Positions 26,102-35,912 of a DNA stretch of 64,000 nt are shown here, in pieces. Both the position numbers and the translations under genes were made by a program. This DNA is from Rhizobium sp. WYCCWR10014. GTDB lineage: Bacteria > Pseudomonadota > Alphaproteobacteria > Rhizobiales > Rhizobiaceae. Position 1 is the first letter of the stretch. The number at the start of each line of letters is the position of its first letter. The notes beneath the pieces are model-generated. The model was not told where the DNA came from. It saw only the letters and a list, made by a program, of their open reading frames with translations, and did no database searches. The stretch is taken from NCBI RefSeq assembly GCF_001657485.1, contig NZ_LXFU01000042.1, forward strand, positions 1-64,000. Reading direction: 5' to 3'.

Positions 26102-27289
26102 TCAGGAACGGCGACCGGCGAGTGCGGCGAGGACAGCCGAACCGGCGAGAAGGCAGGCGGCCAGAAGGAAGGTGCTCCACCATCCCGCGGTGTCGAACAA
26201 CATGCCGCCAGCGAAAGCGCCGCCTGCAATGGCGAGTTGGATCAGCGCCACCTGCAGTCCACCTGCCGCTTCCAATTCACCGGGAACGATGGCGGCCATC
26301 CAGGTATTCCAGGCGACCGGAATCGGCGTCGAGAAAAATCCCCACATGACGAGGAGGGATGCCGTAGCCGCCGCGAACGGCCCGAGAGCGATCAGCAGCA
26401 GGGCAAGGAACGCAAGAGCGGCTGGCAGTCCTACGAGAACGAGCAGGAGGTGGCGCCGGGCGACAAAGCCAATGACGGAGGTTCCAGCTAGTCCGCCGAC
26501 GCCAAGGCCGAGAAGCACCATGGACAGAACATTCAATTCCAATCCCGTGACGCCTTCGAGGAACGGACGAAGGTAAATAGACAGTGCGTTCTGGCCAATG
26601 AAGGCCAAGCCGGTCGCCGCCATTCCAACTGCGAATGTGCGATTGCGCAGCAGCCCGAATATTCCGGCCACCGAGACGGTTGATGTCGCCGGCATCCTCG
26701 GCAGAACGACCAGTTGCCAGACGAGTGCGGCAATTCCGATCGGCACGGTAATGAAGAAGGTTCCGCGCCATCCGATGAACCCGCCAAGAAAACTGCCGAG
26801 CGGCGCGGCAAGGACGAGTGCGAATGCGGTGCCACCTTGCAGAAGCGCAATGGCCTTGGGCAGATCACGGTCCGAAGCCAAGCGTGCCAGAATAGCCGTC
26901 GACAGCGACCAGAAGCCGCCGATCGAAACGCCGACCAGGGACCGTCCGACGAGAAAGACAGGGAAGTTGGGTGCGAGGGCAACCGCCAAACTCGATGCAA
27001 CAAGAACCGCCGTATAGAGCAAGACGACAGACTTCCGGTCGATCCTCGCCAGGAAGGCATTGCCGAAAAGGCTGGTGATAACCGCGAAGACACCCGACAC
27101 GGTGATCGCCAATCCGGCTTGTCCCTCTGAAATAGAGAGGTCCCTGGCGATTGGGGTCAGAAGGCTCACAGGGAGAAATTCCAGCCCCACCAGAAGGAAA
27201 CTGAGAAGCGAGAGACAGGTCACAGCAGACCATGAGGTCGCCGTGTCGTCCATCAGTGAGGTCTCATTCAATGTCAACTCGACGGCCAT
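26102..27289 (-). CDS. MFS transporter, DHA1 (sugar/drug efflux-like)
   Basis: The 395-residue inner-membrane protein has twelve predicted hydrophobic segments. The MFS motif-A region between helices 2 and 3 reads GNAFLARIDRKSVVLL and motif C is in GGFIGWRGTFFITVPIG, which places it with the SotB/YdhP-like exporters. ATG 27289 is preceded by AGGAG. It is the first gene of the operon with the SDR and cyclophilin-like protein, divergent from a LysR gene 94 bp away. Export of a small organic compound is likely; direction and substrate are not provable here. Confidence 0.92.
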   Translation of the reverse strand: MAVELTLNETSLMDDTATSWSAVTCLSLLSFLLVGLEFLPVSLLTPIARDLSISEGQAGLAITVSGVFAVITSLFGNAFLARIDRKSVVLLYTAVLVASSLAVALAPNFPVFLVGRSLVGVSIGGFWSLSTAILARLASDRDLPKAIALLQGGTAFALVLAAPLGSFLGGFIGWRGTFFITVPIGIAALVWQLVVLPRMPATSTVSVAGIFGLLRNRTFAVGMAATGLAFIGQNALSIYLRPFLEGVTGLELNVLSMVLLGLGVGGLAGTSVIGFVARRHLLLVLVGLPAALAFLALLLIALGPFAAATASLLVMWGFFSTPIPVAWNTWMAAIVPGELEAAGGLQVALIQLAIAGGAFAGGMLFDTAGWWSTFLLAACLLAGSAVLAALAGRRS

Positions 27290-27383
27290 GCACGTTCTCC
27301 TGTCCGTTGCCAGATAGATAGCCGGACTGGTTTTGCGCGACTAGAAGTTATAATCTGAACGTCGTGATGAAGGAGATTCAACA

Positions 27384-28280
27384 ATGCGGCGCGACGAGTT
27401 CACGGAAATGCGTGCGTTTCTGGAGGTGGCTCAGGAGCGGAGTTTCACGCGCGCTGCATCGAAACTGGGAGTCACGCGCTCGGCGTTGAGCCATACGATC
27501 AGCGCGCTCGAAGCCCGACTTGGCGTCCGGCTTCTCTCCCGCACGACGCGTGACGTGGCTCCCACTGCAGCCGGTGCGCGTCTCGTGGAAAGTATTCAGC
27601 CGCATTTCGAGAGCATCGCCGCCGGGATCAGTGCCCTCGGCGCGCTGCGCGACAAGCCTTCGGGCACAGTCCGCCTCGTATGTCCCGATGATGCCGTGGA
27701 GTTGGTCTTCCGTGAGAGGCTGCCGGCATTTTTACGGGAATGCCCCGATATCACCGTGGAACTCATCGTCGACAACGGTTTCACAAATATCGTGGAACGC
27801 CAATTCGATGCCGGCGTGCGGCTCGGCGAAGCGATTGCGCGCGACATGGTGGCCGTTCGCATTGGACCCGATATCTCTTACGCCGTGGTCGGATCACCCG
27901 AATATTTTGCAACCCGCACTGTGCCTTCGACCCCGCATGACTTGACGGACCACAATTGCGTCAACCTGCGTCTTCCGACGTCAGGCGCGCTCTATGCCTG
28001 GGAGTTCGAAAAGGATGGCCGCGAGTTCAGCGTTCGTGTGGAAGGTCAGCTCGTGATGAGCAACATAGGGCCGGCGATCAATGCCGCTCTCGATGGCGCG
28101 GGGCTGTCTTATGTGCCGAGAGATCTCGTCCAGCAATATTGTGACAGCGGTCAACTGAACGAAGTGCTCGCGGATTGGGCGCCAACATTCCAAGGGTATC
28201 ATCTCTATTACCCCAGCCGGCGCCATCCATCCCCTGCTTTCTCCGCCTTCGTCGAAGCCTTTCGCTACCGGCATCGGTAA
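27384..28280 (+). CDS. LysR-family regulator
   Basis: The 298 residues have the HTH FTRAASKLGVTRSALSHTIS followed by LEARLGVRLLSRTTRDVAPT, which fits the large DhcR/YafC-like branch of LysR proteins. The ATG follows AAGGAG. It is divergent from the MFS operon and is its probable regulator. The 94-bp gap is AT-richer near 27345 but I see no clear T-N11-A dyad. Confidence 0.93.
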   Translation: MRRDEFTEMRAFLEVAQERSFTRAASKLGVTRSALSHTISALEARLGVRLLSRTTRDVAPTAAGARLVESIQPHFESIAAGISALGALRDKPSGTVRLVCPDDAVELVFRERLPAFLRECPDITVELIVDNGFTNIVERQFDAGVRLGEAIARDMVAVRIGPDISYAVVGSPEYFATRTVPSTPHDLTDHNCVNLRLPTSGALYAWEFEKDGREFSVRVEGQLVMSNIGPAINAALDGAGLSYVPRDLVQQYCDSGQLNEVLADWAPTFQGYHLYYPSRRHPSPAFSAFVEAFRYRHR

Positions 28281-28534
28281 CCAATACTCGAGACGCCGTG
28301 GTGCAAAGAGTACGGCAAGTGCGTGCCGGTGAAATCGAGCCCACGCGGTCGAAAAGCGAGAGATGGCTGAATGGCTGTGGGTGGATCGCTACTTGCCGCA
28401 ACCGCTTTAGCCATCGCTTCATGCGAATGGTCGAAGTGATCGCAATTGGCGCGACAGCCGATGGCAATGACGATATCACAGTCCCTCCGGCGGCAACTCA
28501 CCGGCAGCTCGTCATAGCCTCCCATGGATCACAT

Positions 28535-29029
28535 TCACGAAAAACTCGAACCGGACTTGTCCCAGCCTTCCTTGATCGTCTCCATCGCGACGTTGGTCGA
28601 GGTGTTGGCAACGTGGGGCAGGGTCGAAATGCGCTCGCCGAGGACGCGGCGGTAGCGGCCAATATCGCGGGTGCGGATCTTCAGGAGATAGTCGAACCTG
28701 CCGGCAATCATATGGCACTCTTCGACTTCGCTGATCTTCTTGATGGCATCGTTGAAGCTTTTCAGCGCATGCTCGCGGGTATCGGAGAGTTTCACTTCGA
28801 CGAAAGCAATATGGTCGAGCTGCATTTTCGACGGATTGAGGATGGCCTTGAAGCCTTCGATATATCCTTCGCTGATCAGCCTTTTGAAGCGGATCTGGCA
28901 TGGCGTCTTCGACAGTCCGACACGCGTAGCCAGATCGGTGATCGACAGCCTTCCGTCCTCGGCGAGTGCGGCGAGGATCTTTTTATCGAACTGGTCCAAT
29001 TCACTAAAGACGTCAGTTTCTGTGGCCAT
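28535..29029 (-). CDS. putR: Lrp/AsnC-family regulator of proline utilisation, PutR type
   Basis: The protein has 164 residues from ATG 29029, which has GAGAG at a proper distance; an in-frame ATG at 29047 is possible. The HTH is SITDLATRVGLSKTPCQIRF plus KRL, then an AsnC ligand domain (HMIAGRFDYLLKIRTRDIGRY). In Agrobacterium and other alphaproteobacteria PutR is the proline-responsive activator of the divergent putA, and the same geometry is present here with putA starting 387 bp away. PutA in this window lacks its own DNA-binding domain, which agrees with a separate regulator. Confidence 0.9.
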   Translation of the reverse strand: MATETDVFSELDQFDKKILAALAEDGRLSITDLATRVGLSKTPCQIRFKRLISEGYIEGFKAILNPSKMQLDHIAFVEVKLSDTREHALKSFNDAIKKISEVEECHMIAGRFDYLLKIRTRDIGRYRRVLGERISTLPHVANTSTNVAMETIKEGWDKSGSSFS

Positions 29030-29180
29030 TTGAACTCTCGATGACATATTAATAAGTTCATACGGCCTAGGAACGGTAAAAATCAAGTGAGATCGCGATT
29101 TGTGGCTGTGATAGATTGGGTGCCGGGTGAAAGAGCGCTGTGATCGGTATCGGCGTCGACCTCAAAACGGGGGATCTTAC

Positions 29181-29387
29181 ATGCATGACAACGAAGCGGA
29201 CGATGACCAAAAACCCGACCTGCTCGTTCACTACCGGCCGCTGGCAATAAGGGCCGTGGCAGCGGCGCTCACCTTCAAGCGCGACAGACCAGATGCACGC
29301 CCGCTGCGCGAGACGGAGTATTCCGGCCCCGCTTTCACGGATTATGCGCTCTGGGACGATGAGCCCGCTGTTCCATTTATCCGCTAG
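29181..29387 (+). CDS. Small hypothetical protein between putR and putA
   Basis: A 68-residue frame starts with ATG 29181 behind GGGGGATC and ends 28 bp before putA. The product is acidic at the N-terminus (HDNEADDDQKPD), followed by a short hydrophobic patch (LAIRAVAAALTF) and an acidic C-terminus. No domain is recognised. The strong ribosome site and the position ahead of putA suggest a leader gene translated with putA, but a non-coding leader is not ruled out. Confidence 0.5.
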   Translation: MHDNEADDDQKPDLLVHYRPLAIRAVAAALTFKRDRPDARPLRETEYSGPAFTDYALWDDEPAVPFIR

Positions 29388-29415
29388 ACCAAACATCGAT
29401 TGAATAGGGACTCCC

Positions 29416-32400
29416 ATGTTGAACGCAGCGCCCCCCTCCACGCCCTCCCATGATCCCGTCGACGGCGCGCCGTTCTCCGGCTTTGCCCCACCGATCCGAC
29501 CGCAATCCGAACTTCGCCAGGCCATCACGGCAGCCTATCGCCGACCGGAAACCGAATGCCTGCCGCCGCTCGTTGCAGCAGCGCGTGTCTCCGAGGCAAA
29601 ACGCTATGACATTCGCAGCACGGCCCGCAGCCTGATCGAGGCGCTGCGCGCCAAGCACAAGGGAACCGGTGTCGAAGGGCTGGTGCAGGAATACTCGCTC
29701 TCCAGCCAGGAAGGCGTGGCGCTGATGTGCCTCGCCGAAGCGCTGCTGCGTATTCCCGATACCGAAACCCGGGACGCGCTGATCCGCGACAAGATTGCCG
29801 AGGGCAACTGGACGTCCCATATCGGCGGCGGAAAATCCATGTTCGTCAACGCCGCCACCTGGGGTCTCGTCGTCACCGGCAAGCTGACGTCGACGGTCAA
29901 CGACCGAAGCCTGTCGGCAGCGCTGACGCGGTTGATCGCGCGGGCCGGCGAGCCGGTCATCCGTCGCGGCGTCGATATGGCGATGCGCATGATGGGCGAG
30001 CAGTTCGTCACCGGCGAAACGATCGCAGAGGCGCTGAAGCGCGCCCGGCCGCTGGAAGCGCGCGGTTTCCGTTATTCCTACGACATGCTGGGCGAGGCTG
30101 CCACGACAGGCGCTGACGCCGAGCGTTATTACCGGGATTACGAAAAGGCGATCCACGCCATCGGCAAGGCGTCGGACGGGCGCGGCATCTATGACGGCCC
30201 GGGCATATCGATCAAGCTTTCGGCCCTGCATCCCCGTTACGTGAGGTCGCAGGCCGGCCGGGTAATGGGTGAGCTGCTGCCGAAGGTCAAGGCGCTGGCC
30301 GTTCTCGCCAAGACCTATGATATCGGCCTCAATATCGACGCGGAGGAGGCCGATCGCCTGGAGCTTTCGCTCGACCTCCTCGAGGAGCTTTGCTTTGCCC
30401 CTGATCTCGCCGGATGGAACGGGTTGGGCTTCGTCGTGCAGGCCTATGGCAAGCGCTGCCCCTTCGTCCTCGACTACATCATCGATCTCGCACGCCGTTC
30501 CGGGCGCCGGGTCATGGTCCGTCTCGTCAAGGGCGCTTACTGGGATGCGGAGATCAAGCGGGCCCAGCTCGACGGTCTCGACGACTATCCGGTCTATACC
30601 CGCAAGATCTACACCGATGTCGCCTACGTCGCCTGCGCGCGCAAGCTGCTCGACGCTCCGGATGCGGTCTTCCCGCAATTTGCCACCCATAATGCGCAGA
30701 CGCTCGCCACGATCTATCGTCTGGCGGGTCCTGATTTCGCTGTCGGAAAATACGAGTTCCAATGCCTGCACGGCATGGGCGAACCTCTCTACGACGAGGT
30801 CGTCGGAAAGGAAAAGCTGGACCGGCCCTGCCGCATTTATGCGCCTGTGGGAACACATGAGACGCTGCTCGCCTATCTGGTTCGGCGCCTTCTGGAAAAT
30901 GGCGCCAATTCCTCCTTCGTGCACCGCATCTCCGATCCGAATGTCTCGGTCGAGGCGCTGATTGCCGATCCCGCCGAAATCGTCGCGGCCATGCCTGTCG
31001 TTGGCGCGCCGCACGCCCAGATTTCCTCGCCGAAGGCTCTTTACGGCAACGCCCGGGCAAATTCCGATGGTCTCGATCTCTCGAACGAGGCGACGCTTTC
31101 GGATTTGGCTGAGGCGCTCGCCTCCACGGCTGCTGCCCCGTGGCACGCACTTCCCATCCTTGCCGACGGCTCCACGGATGGGGTGATGCGCGATGTTCTC
31201 AATCCTGCCGATCACCGGGATGTTGTCGGCACGGTGACCGAAGTAAAGGTCGAGGAGGCCGCGCGCATCGTACGCATGGCGGCCGAGCATGCGCCAGAAT
31301 GGGCCGCGGTGCCGCCGGCAGAGCGTGCCGCCTGCCTGGAGCGGGCCGCCGACATCATGCAGGCCCGCATCAAGACATTGATGGGCATCGTCATGCGCGA
31401 GGCGGGCAAATCCGCGGCCAATGCCGTTGGCGAGGTGCGCGAGGCCATCGACTTCCTGCGCTACTATGCCGAACAGGCGCGCAAGACGCTGGGGCCTTCG
31501 CATGCGCCTCTCGGCCCGGTCGTCTGCATCAGCCCGTGGAACTTCCCGCTGGCGATTTTCACCGGTCAGGTCGCCGCAGCCTTGGTGGCCGGCAATCCTG
31601 TGCTTGCCAAACCGGCTGGCGTCACACCGATCATCGCGTCGGAGAGTGTGAAGATCCTCCACGAGGCGGGCGTGCCTGTCGGTGCCTTGCAGTTCGTGCC
31701 CGGCAGCGGCCGTCTCGGCGCCGGCATGGTCGGGGCTCCGGAAACGGCAGGCGTCATGTTTACCGGGTCGACCGAAGTTGCCCGCATGATCCAGGCGCAG
31801 CTGGCCGAACGGCTATCGGCGACCGGCAAGCCGATTCCGCTGATTGCCGAAACCGGCGGCCAGAACGGCATGATCGTCGACTCCTCGGCATTGGCCGAGC
31901 AGGTGGTGGCCGACGTCATTGCCTCTGCCTTCGACAGCGCCGGTCAGCGCTGCTCGGCCCTCAGGGTTCTCTGCCTTCAGGACGATGTCGCCGACAGGAC
32001 CCTCGCCATGCTGAAGGGCGCCTTCCGCGAGCTGACGATCGGCCGTACCGATCGGCTGAGCATCGATGTCGGTCCAGTCATCAACGATAGTGCAAAGGCG
32101 GAGATCGACCAGCATATCGAGCATATGCGCGGCTTAGGCCGCAAGGTGGATCAACTGCCGCTGCCCGAAAGTGCCGCGGCGGGGACCTTCGTTCCGCCGA
32201 CGATCATCGAAATCAAATCGCTGTCGGACCTGACGAGGGAGGTCTTCGGACCGGTCCTGCACGTCATTCGCTTCAAGCGAAACGGGCTCGACCGTCTGAT
32301 CGACGACATCAATGCATCGGGTTATGGCCTGACATTCGGGCTTCACACCCGGCTTGATGAAACGATCGCGCATGTGACCAGCCGCATCAAGGCTGGAAAC

Positions 32401-33123
32401 CTCTACGTCAACCGGAACATCATCGGCGCCGTGGTCGGCGTGCAGCCCTTTGGCGGCCGCGGCCTGTCGGGAACGGGCCCGAAGGCCGGCGGTCCGCTCT
32501 ATATCGGCCGACTGGTGCAGCGTGCGCCCGTGCCGCCGCAGCAGGATTCCGTTCATACGGACCTCGCCCTTCGCGACTACATCGTCTGGCTCGACAAGCA
32601 GGGCTTGTCGGGCGAGGGGGAAGCAGCGCGCGGATATGCGAGCCGTTCGGCGCTCGGGCTCGAACGCGAGCTCACCGGTCCGGTGGGCGAGCTCAATCTC
32701 TACGCGCTCCATCCCCGCGGCCGTATTCTCGTCGTGCCGCAGACGGAAAGCGGGCTTCATCGCCAGATCGCCGCGGCCCTGTCGACCGGCAACCACATCG
32801 TCGTCGACGCGAGTTCCCTATCGAAGTCAGTCCTGGGGGATCTTCCGGCGGCTGTCGCCAGCCGGATTTCCTGGACGTCGGATTGGGAAAAGGACGGACC
32901 GTTCTCGGGTGCCCTCGTCGAAGGGGACCGCGACAGGGTTCTGGCCGTCAATCAGAAGATCGCTCACCTGCCCGGTCCGCTGCTGCTGGTCCAGGCCGCG
33001 ACGACCGAGGAACTGGCGAGCGATCCCGAAGCCTATTGCCTGAATTGGCTGCTGGAGGAGGTGTCGACGTCGATCAACACCGCGGCTGCCGGCGGCAATG
33101 CAAGCCTTATGGCCATCGGCTGA
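29416..33123 (+). CDS. putA: Bifunctional proline dehydrogenase / L-glutamate gamma-semialdehyde dehydrogenase
   Basis: The protein has 1235 residues. An N-terminal helical arm (1-150) without ribbon-helix-helix domain is followed by the FAD-dependent proline dehydrogenase barrel (about 190-480; GFRYSYDMLGEAATTG, ISIKLSALHPRY, RLVKGAYWDAEIKRA, KYEFQCLHGMGE) and an NAD-dependent aldehyde dehydrogenase (about 570-1050; oxyanion Asn in ISPWNFPLAIF, Glu in LIAETGGQNGM, Cys in SAGQRCSALRV). A C-terminal domain of about 170 residues seals the substrate channel, as in long type B PutA. It converts proline to glutamate at the membrane. Start ATG 29416 has AGGGACT upstream. Proline made from betaine-type precursors by the region 1 pathway could enter here. 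Confidence 0.97.
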   Translation: MLNAAPPSTPSHDPVDGAPFSGFAPPIRPQSELRQAITAAYRRPETECLPPLVAAARVSEAKRYDIRSTARSLIEALRAKHKGTGVEGLVQEYSLSSQEGVALMCLAEALLRIPDTETRDALIRDKIAEGNWTSHIGGGKSMFVNAATWGLVVTGKLTSTVNDRSLSAALTRLIARAGEPVIRRGVDMAMRMMGEQFVTGETIAEALKRARPLEARGFRYSYDMLGEAATTGADAERYYRDYEKAIHAIGKASDGRGIYDGPGISIKLSALHPRYVRSQAGRVMGELLPKVKALAVLAKTYDIGLNIDAEEADRLELSLDLLEELCFAPDLAGWNGLGFVVQAYGKRCPFVLDYIIDLARRSGRRVMVRLVKGAYWDAEIKRAQLDGLDDYPVYTRKIYTDVAYVACARKLLDAPDAVFPQFATHNAQTLATIYRLAGPDFAVGKYEFQCLHGMGEPLYDEVVGKEKLDRPCRIYAPVGTHETLLAYLVRRLLENGANSSFVHRISDPNVSVEALIADPAEIVAAMPVVGAPHAQISSPKALYGNARANSDGLDLSNEATLSDLAEALASTAAAPWHALPILADGSTDGVMRDVLNPADHRDVVGTVTEVKVEEAARIVRMAAEHAPEWAAVPPAERAACLERAADIMQARIKTLMGIVMREAGKSAANAVGEVREAIDFLRYYAEQARKTLGPSHAPLGPVVCISPWNFPLAIFTGQVAAALVAGNPVLAKPAGVTPIIASESVKILHEAGVPVGALQFVPGSGRLGAGMVGAPETAGVMFTGSTEVARMIQAQLAERLSATGKPIPLIAETGGQNGMIVDSSALAEQVVADVIASAFDSAGQRCSALRVLCLQDDVADRTLAMLKGAFRELTIGRTDRLSIDVGPVINDSAKAEIDQHIEHMRGLGRKVDQLPLPESAAAGTFVPPTIIEIKSLSDLTREVFGPVLHVIRFKRNGLDRLIDDINASGYGLTFGLHTRLDETIAHVTSRIKAGNLYVNRNIIGAVVGVQPFGGRGLSGTGPKAGGPLYIGRLVQRAPVPPQQDSVHTDLALRDYIVWLDKQGLSGEGEAARGYASRSALGLERELTGPVGELNLYALHPRGRILVVPQTESGLHRQIAAALSTGNHIVVDASSLSKSVLGDLPAAVASRISWTSDWEKDGPFSGALVEGDRDRVLAVNQKIAHLPGPLLLVQAATTEELASDPEAYCLNWLLEEVSTSINTAAAGGNASLMAIG

Positions 33124-33132
33124 GTGACAAGA

Positions 33133-33157
33133 CGAGGGCGCAGAGAATGCGCCCTCG
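33133..33157 (+). terminator. Hairpin terminator after putA
   Basis: Ten base pairs after the putA stop, CGAGGGCGCA and TGCGCCCTCG are perfect reverse complements with the loop GAGAA. Only a short A-rich tail follows rather than a T run. Since the enolase-family gene beyond it runs the other way, the stem could serve both transcripts. Confidence 0.7.
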
Positions 33158-33267
33158 AAACTCCGGACGGAAGTGGCCGTCTTCCCGGGATACAATCTCG
33201 ATACCTCGGCCTATAAGGTCGACGGGCGGCGATCCCGTCGCCACACGGTTGGCGTGAGGAGGGAGGT

Positions 33268-34467
33268 TTAGTCGAAGAAGCCCGCATCCTCTTCGCTGAG
33301 ATATCTCCTGGCCGCTTCGGCGTCGATATCGAGGCCCAGACCCGGCGCTTCCAGTAGGTCCACCATGCTGTCCTTCACGATCTGCGGCGGCAAGCCGATT
33401 ACCAGATCCTCCCACCAGGGGTCGGAGGCGCTCGGATATTCAAACGCGATGTAATTTGCAGGCAAGGTGGCGCAGACATTGATCAACGCGCCGAGCCCCA
33501 GCAGGCCGTTGGCGGTGCCGTGCGGTGCCATCAGGATCGAGTGCATGTAGGCGTGCTCGGCCACCCATTTCAGTTCGGCAATGCCGCCAATATCGGCTGG
33601 ATCGGGGCCGATGACGCGTACCGCCTGCGTCTCGATCAGTTCCTTGAAATTGTGCCGCAGGTAGATCTGCTCACCAGTGTGGATCGGCGTCGAGGTGGAG
33701 ATCGTCAGTTCCCGATAGGCCTGGGGATTGACCCACGGCACATAGTCGCCAGTCAGCATGTCCTCAAGCCACATCAGATTGTACTTCTCGACCGCGCGAG
33801 CGAACTTGATCGCATCGGGCAGCATCCAGCCCGGACCACAGTCGAGCGCCAGGCTGACTTTGTCGCCCAGCACTTCCTTCATCGCGATCACGCAGTCGAG
33901 CATGTGATTGAAACCGCGCTCGCTGATCACGCCCTGATCCATGGCACCGTGATAGCCGGCCTTCTTCTGCGTCACGCCGTAGTGGAAATCCTCGATGGTG
34001 TCCTTCATGTTGGAGTGAAACGAGATTCCCTGCTTGACCATGAAGAAGTTCTGCGGCTGCTCCATCATCCATTTGACGTCGGCGGCGTAATCTTCCGGCC
34101 GGTCGCCCGTGCGTTTCTGGCGGATCGAGCCGTTGTAGACCCGCACCTTGTCGCGCACCTTTCCGCCGAGCAGTTTATAGGCGGGCACTCCCGCCGCCTT
34201 GCCGGCAATATCCCACAGCGCATGCTCGATCGCGCTCACCGCCGCGCCGTAGGGCTTGAAAGAGCCGCGTTGGCGGATCTTCAGCATCACTCTCTCGACG
34301 TCGGTCGGGTCCTCGCCGATCAGCGCCTCGCGGAAATGCAGCACAAAGGGCTTGAGGTAGGACTTGGTGAACTCGACTTCGCCCAAGCCATAGAGGCCCT
34401 CGTCCGTGACGATGCGAACGATCGGGTGTTTGCCGATAACGGCGCAGCGCAGATCGGTGATTTTCAT
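33268..34467 (-). CDS. Enolase-superfamily protein, mandelate racemase subgroup (1 of 4)
   Basis: The 399 residues have the N-terminal capping domain (1-125) and a TIM-like barrel. The base strand carries MVKQGISFH (KxG rather than KxK), the metal ligands are in LALDCGPGW, MWLEDML and IHTGEQIY, and the partner His is in MAPHGTANG. This set is that of acid-sugar dehydratases in the mandelate racemase subgroup. It is last of three such genes on the minus strand, 17 bp after the second. Substrate unknown; an aldonate, aldarate or deoxy-sugar acid is likely. Confidence 0.88.
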   Translation of the reverse strand: MKITDLRCAVIGKHPIVRIVTDEGLYGLGEVEFTKSYLKPFVLHFREALIGEDPTDVERVMLKIRQRGSFKPYGAAVSAIEHALWDIAGKAAGVPAYKLLGGKVRDKVRVYNGSIRQKRTGDRPEDYAADVKWMMEQPQNFFMVKQGISFHSNMKDTIEDFHYGVTQKKAGYHGAMDQGVISERGFNHMLDCVIAMKEVLGDKVSLALDCGPGWMLPDAIKFARAVEKYNLMWLEDMLTGDYVPWVNPQAYRELTISTSTPIHTGEQIYLRHNFKELIETQAVRVIGPDPADIGGIAELKWVAEHAYMHSILMAPHGTANGLLGLGALINVCATLPANYIAFEYPSASDPWWEDLVIGLPPQIVKDSMVDLLEAPGLGLDIDAEAARRYLSEEDAGFFD

Positions 34468-34484
34468 CTTCGTTCCTTTTCGCC

Positions 34485-35846
34485 TCAGCTCCAGGTGCGA
34501 TCCCAGGAATATTCGTCGTCCCAGCGATCCGTGGGCTGCCAGATGCCGGTGACGCCCGGCTGCAGATGTTGCGAGATTACCTCGTCGACGACGTCGTCAA
34601 TCCCCAGGCCCGGCTTGTCCGTAACGGTGATAAAGCCGTCCTTCACCAGCGGCTTGGGAAGGCCGGTGACGATATCGTCCCACCAGTCGACATCGGCGGA
34701 ATGGTATTCGAGCGCCATGAAATTCTCGGTCGCCGTCGCCACGTGTGCGGCGGCCATTGCGGCGATTGGGCTTTCTGCCATGTGGATAGCCATGGCGACA
34801 CCATGGTCCTGCGCCATGTCGCCGATCTTCTTGGTCTCGAGGATGCCCCCACTGGTGAGCAGGTCCGGGTGGATGACGGATATACCGCCGCTCTTGAGCA
34901 GAGGCTCGAAGCCCTCCTTGAGGTAGATGTCCTCGCCAGTGCAGATCGGCACAGTGGTTGAGTCCTGCAGTTGTCGGTACTGCTCGGTATACTGCCATGG
35001 GATCACATCCTCGAGCCAGGCTGGCACGTATTTTTCAATTCGCCTGGCAAGACGAATGCCGTTCTGCACCGAGATGTGGCCGATGTGGTCGATGGCAAGC
35101 GGAATATCCATGCCGATGACCTCACGAACCTCGGCAATGTATTGCTCAAGGAAGTCGAGGCCCTTGTCGGAAAAGTGGAGGCCGGTAAACGGGTGCGGGA
35201 CGTTATGCAAGTCATAGGTCGCGTTGCGCACGCGCCGCTCTTCGATTGTCTTCAGCGGGCCGCGGCCAGGGTGGTTGCGGTACCCTTCAAGTGAGCCGGC
35301 AGGAGACACGACCGCACCGGGCACATCCGCGATCTGCATCAGCCCCAGATCCATCTTGAGGAAGGTGAAGCCGAGCTCCATGCGCTGCTTGAGGCGCCTG
35401 CCGGTCTCGGTGCCGCTGGGCACGGTGGCATCGGTGTCGCAATAGACGCGCACTTTGTCGCGAAACCGGCCCCCGAGCATCTGGTAGATGGGGACGCCAT
35501 AGGCTTTGCCTGCGAGATCCCACAACGCGATTTCGACCGCCGATACGCCACCGCCTTGGCGGCCGTGCCCGCCGAATTGCTTGATCCGGCGAAACAGGCG
35601 GTCGATGTCGCAAGGGTTCTCGCCAAGCAACCGGCTCTTCAGCATCAGCGCATAGGTGGCGCTGGCACCGTCGCGCACCTCGCCAAGCCCGACGATGCCC
35701 TGGTTCGTGTAAATCTTAAGCAGCACGGAGGTGAACGGCGCGCCGACAATTTCCGCTACCCGCATGTCGGTAATGCGAAGGTCGGACGGCTTGGAATAGG
35801 TGTTCACCCGATTGAGCGCCTCGTCGGCTTCAACTGCCTCTGGCAT
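34485..35846 (-). CDS. Enolase-superfamily protein, mandelate racemase subgroup (2 of 4)
   Basis: The protein has 453 residues, longer than the roughly 390 of its neighbours. It has an N-terminal lead of about 25 residues before the capping domain and an insertion of about 50 residues after the base strand (FLKMDLG, a KxD motif; insert PAGSLEGYRNHPGRG and beyond). Metal ligands lie in LAIDHIGHIS, WLEDVIP and CTGEDIY; MAIHMAESPIA offers the His. The insertion may shape a larger substrate pocket. It lies in the middle of the three-enolase operon. Confidence 0.87.
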   Translation of the reverse strand: MPEAVEADEALNRVNTYSKPSDLRITDMRVAEIVGAPFTSVLLKIYTNQGIVGLGEVRDGASATYALMLKSRLLGENPCDIDRLFRRIKQFGGHGRQGGGVSAVEIALWDLAGKAYGVPIYQMLGGRFRDKVRVYCDTDATVPSGTETGRRLKQRMELGFTFLKMDLGLMQIADVPGAVVSPAGSLEGYRNHPGRGPLKTIEERRVRNATYDLHNVPHPFTGLHFSDKGLDFLEQYIAEVREVIGMDIPLAIDHIGHISVQNGIRLARRIEKYVPAWLEDVIPWQYTEQYRQLQDSTTVPICTGEDIYLKEGFEPLLKSGGISVIHPDLLTSGGILETKKIGDMAQDHGVAMAIHMAESPIAAMAAAHVATATENFMALEYHSADVDWWDDIVTGLPKPLVKDGFITVTDKPGLGIDDVVDEVISQHLQPGVTGIWQPTDRWDDEYSWDRTWS

Positions 35847-35912
35847 GATCTATCCTCGTTCTGTCAGCGGGGTTCGTGCGCGCACGGCTGCGGCGGCATA
35901 GAGACTTGCTAA

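Noticed and set aside
29377..31662. 761-codon minus-strand open frame
   Set aside because: Antisense shadow of putA with low-complexity Arg/Asp-rich translation and no known domain.
32720..33120. Possible separate gene at the 3' end of putA
   Set aside because: The frame is continuous with putA, and a C-terminal domain after the aldehyde dehydrogenase is normal in long PutA proteins.
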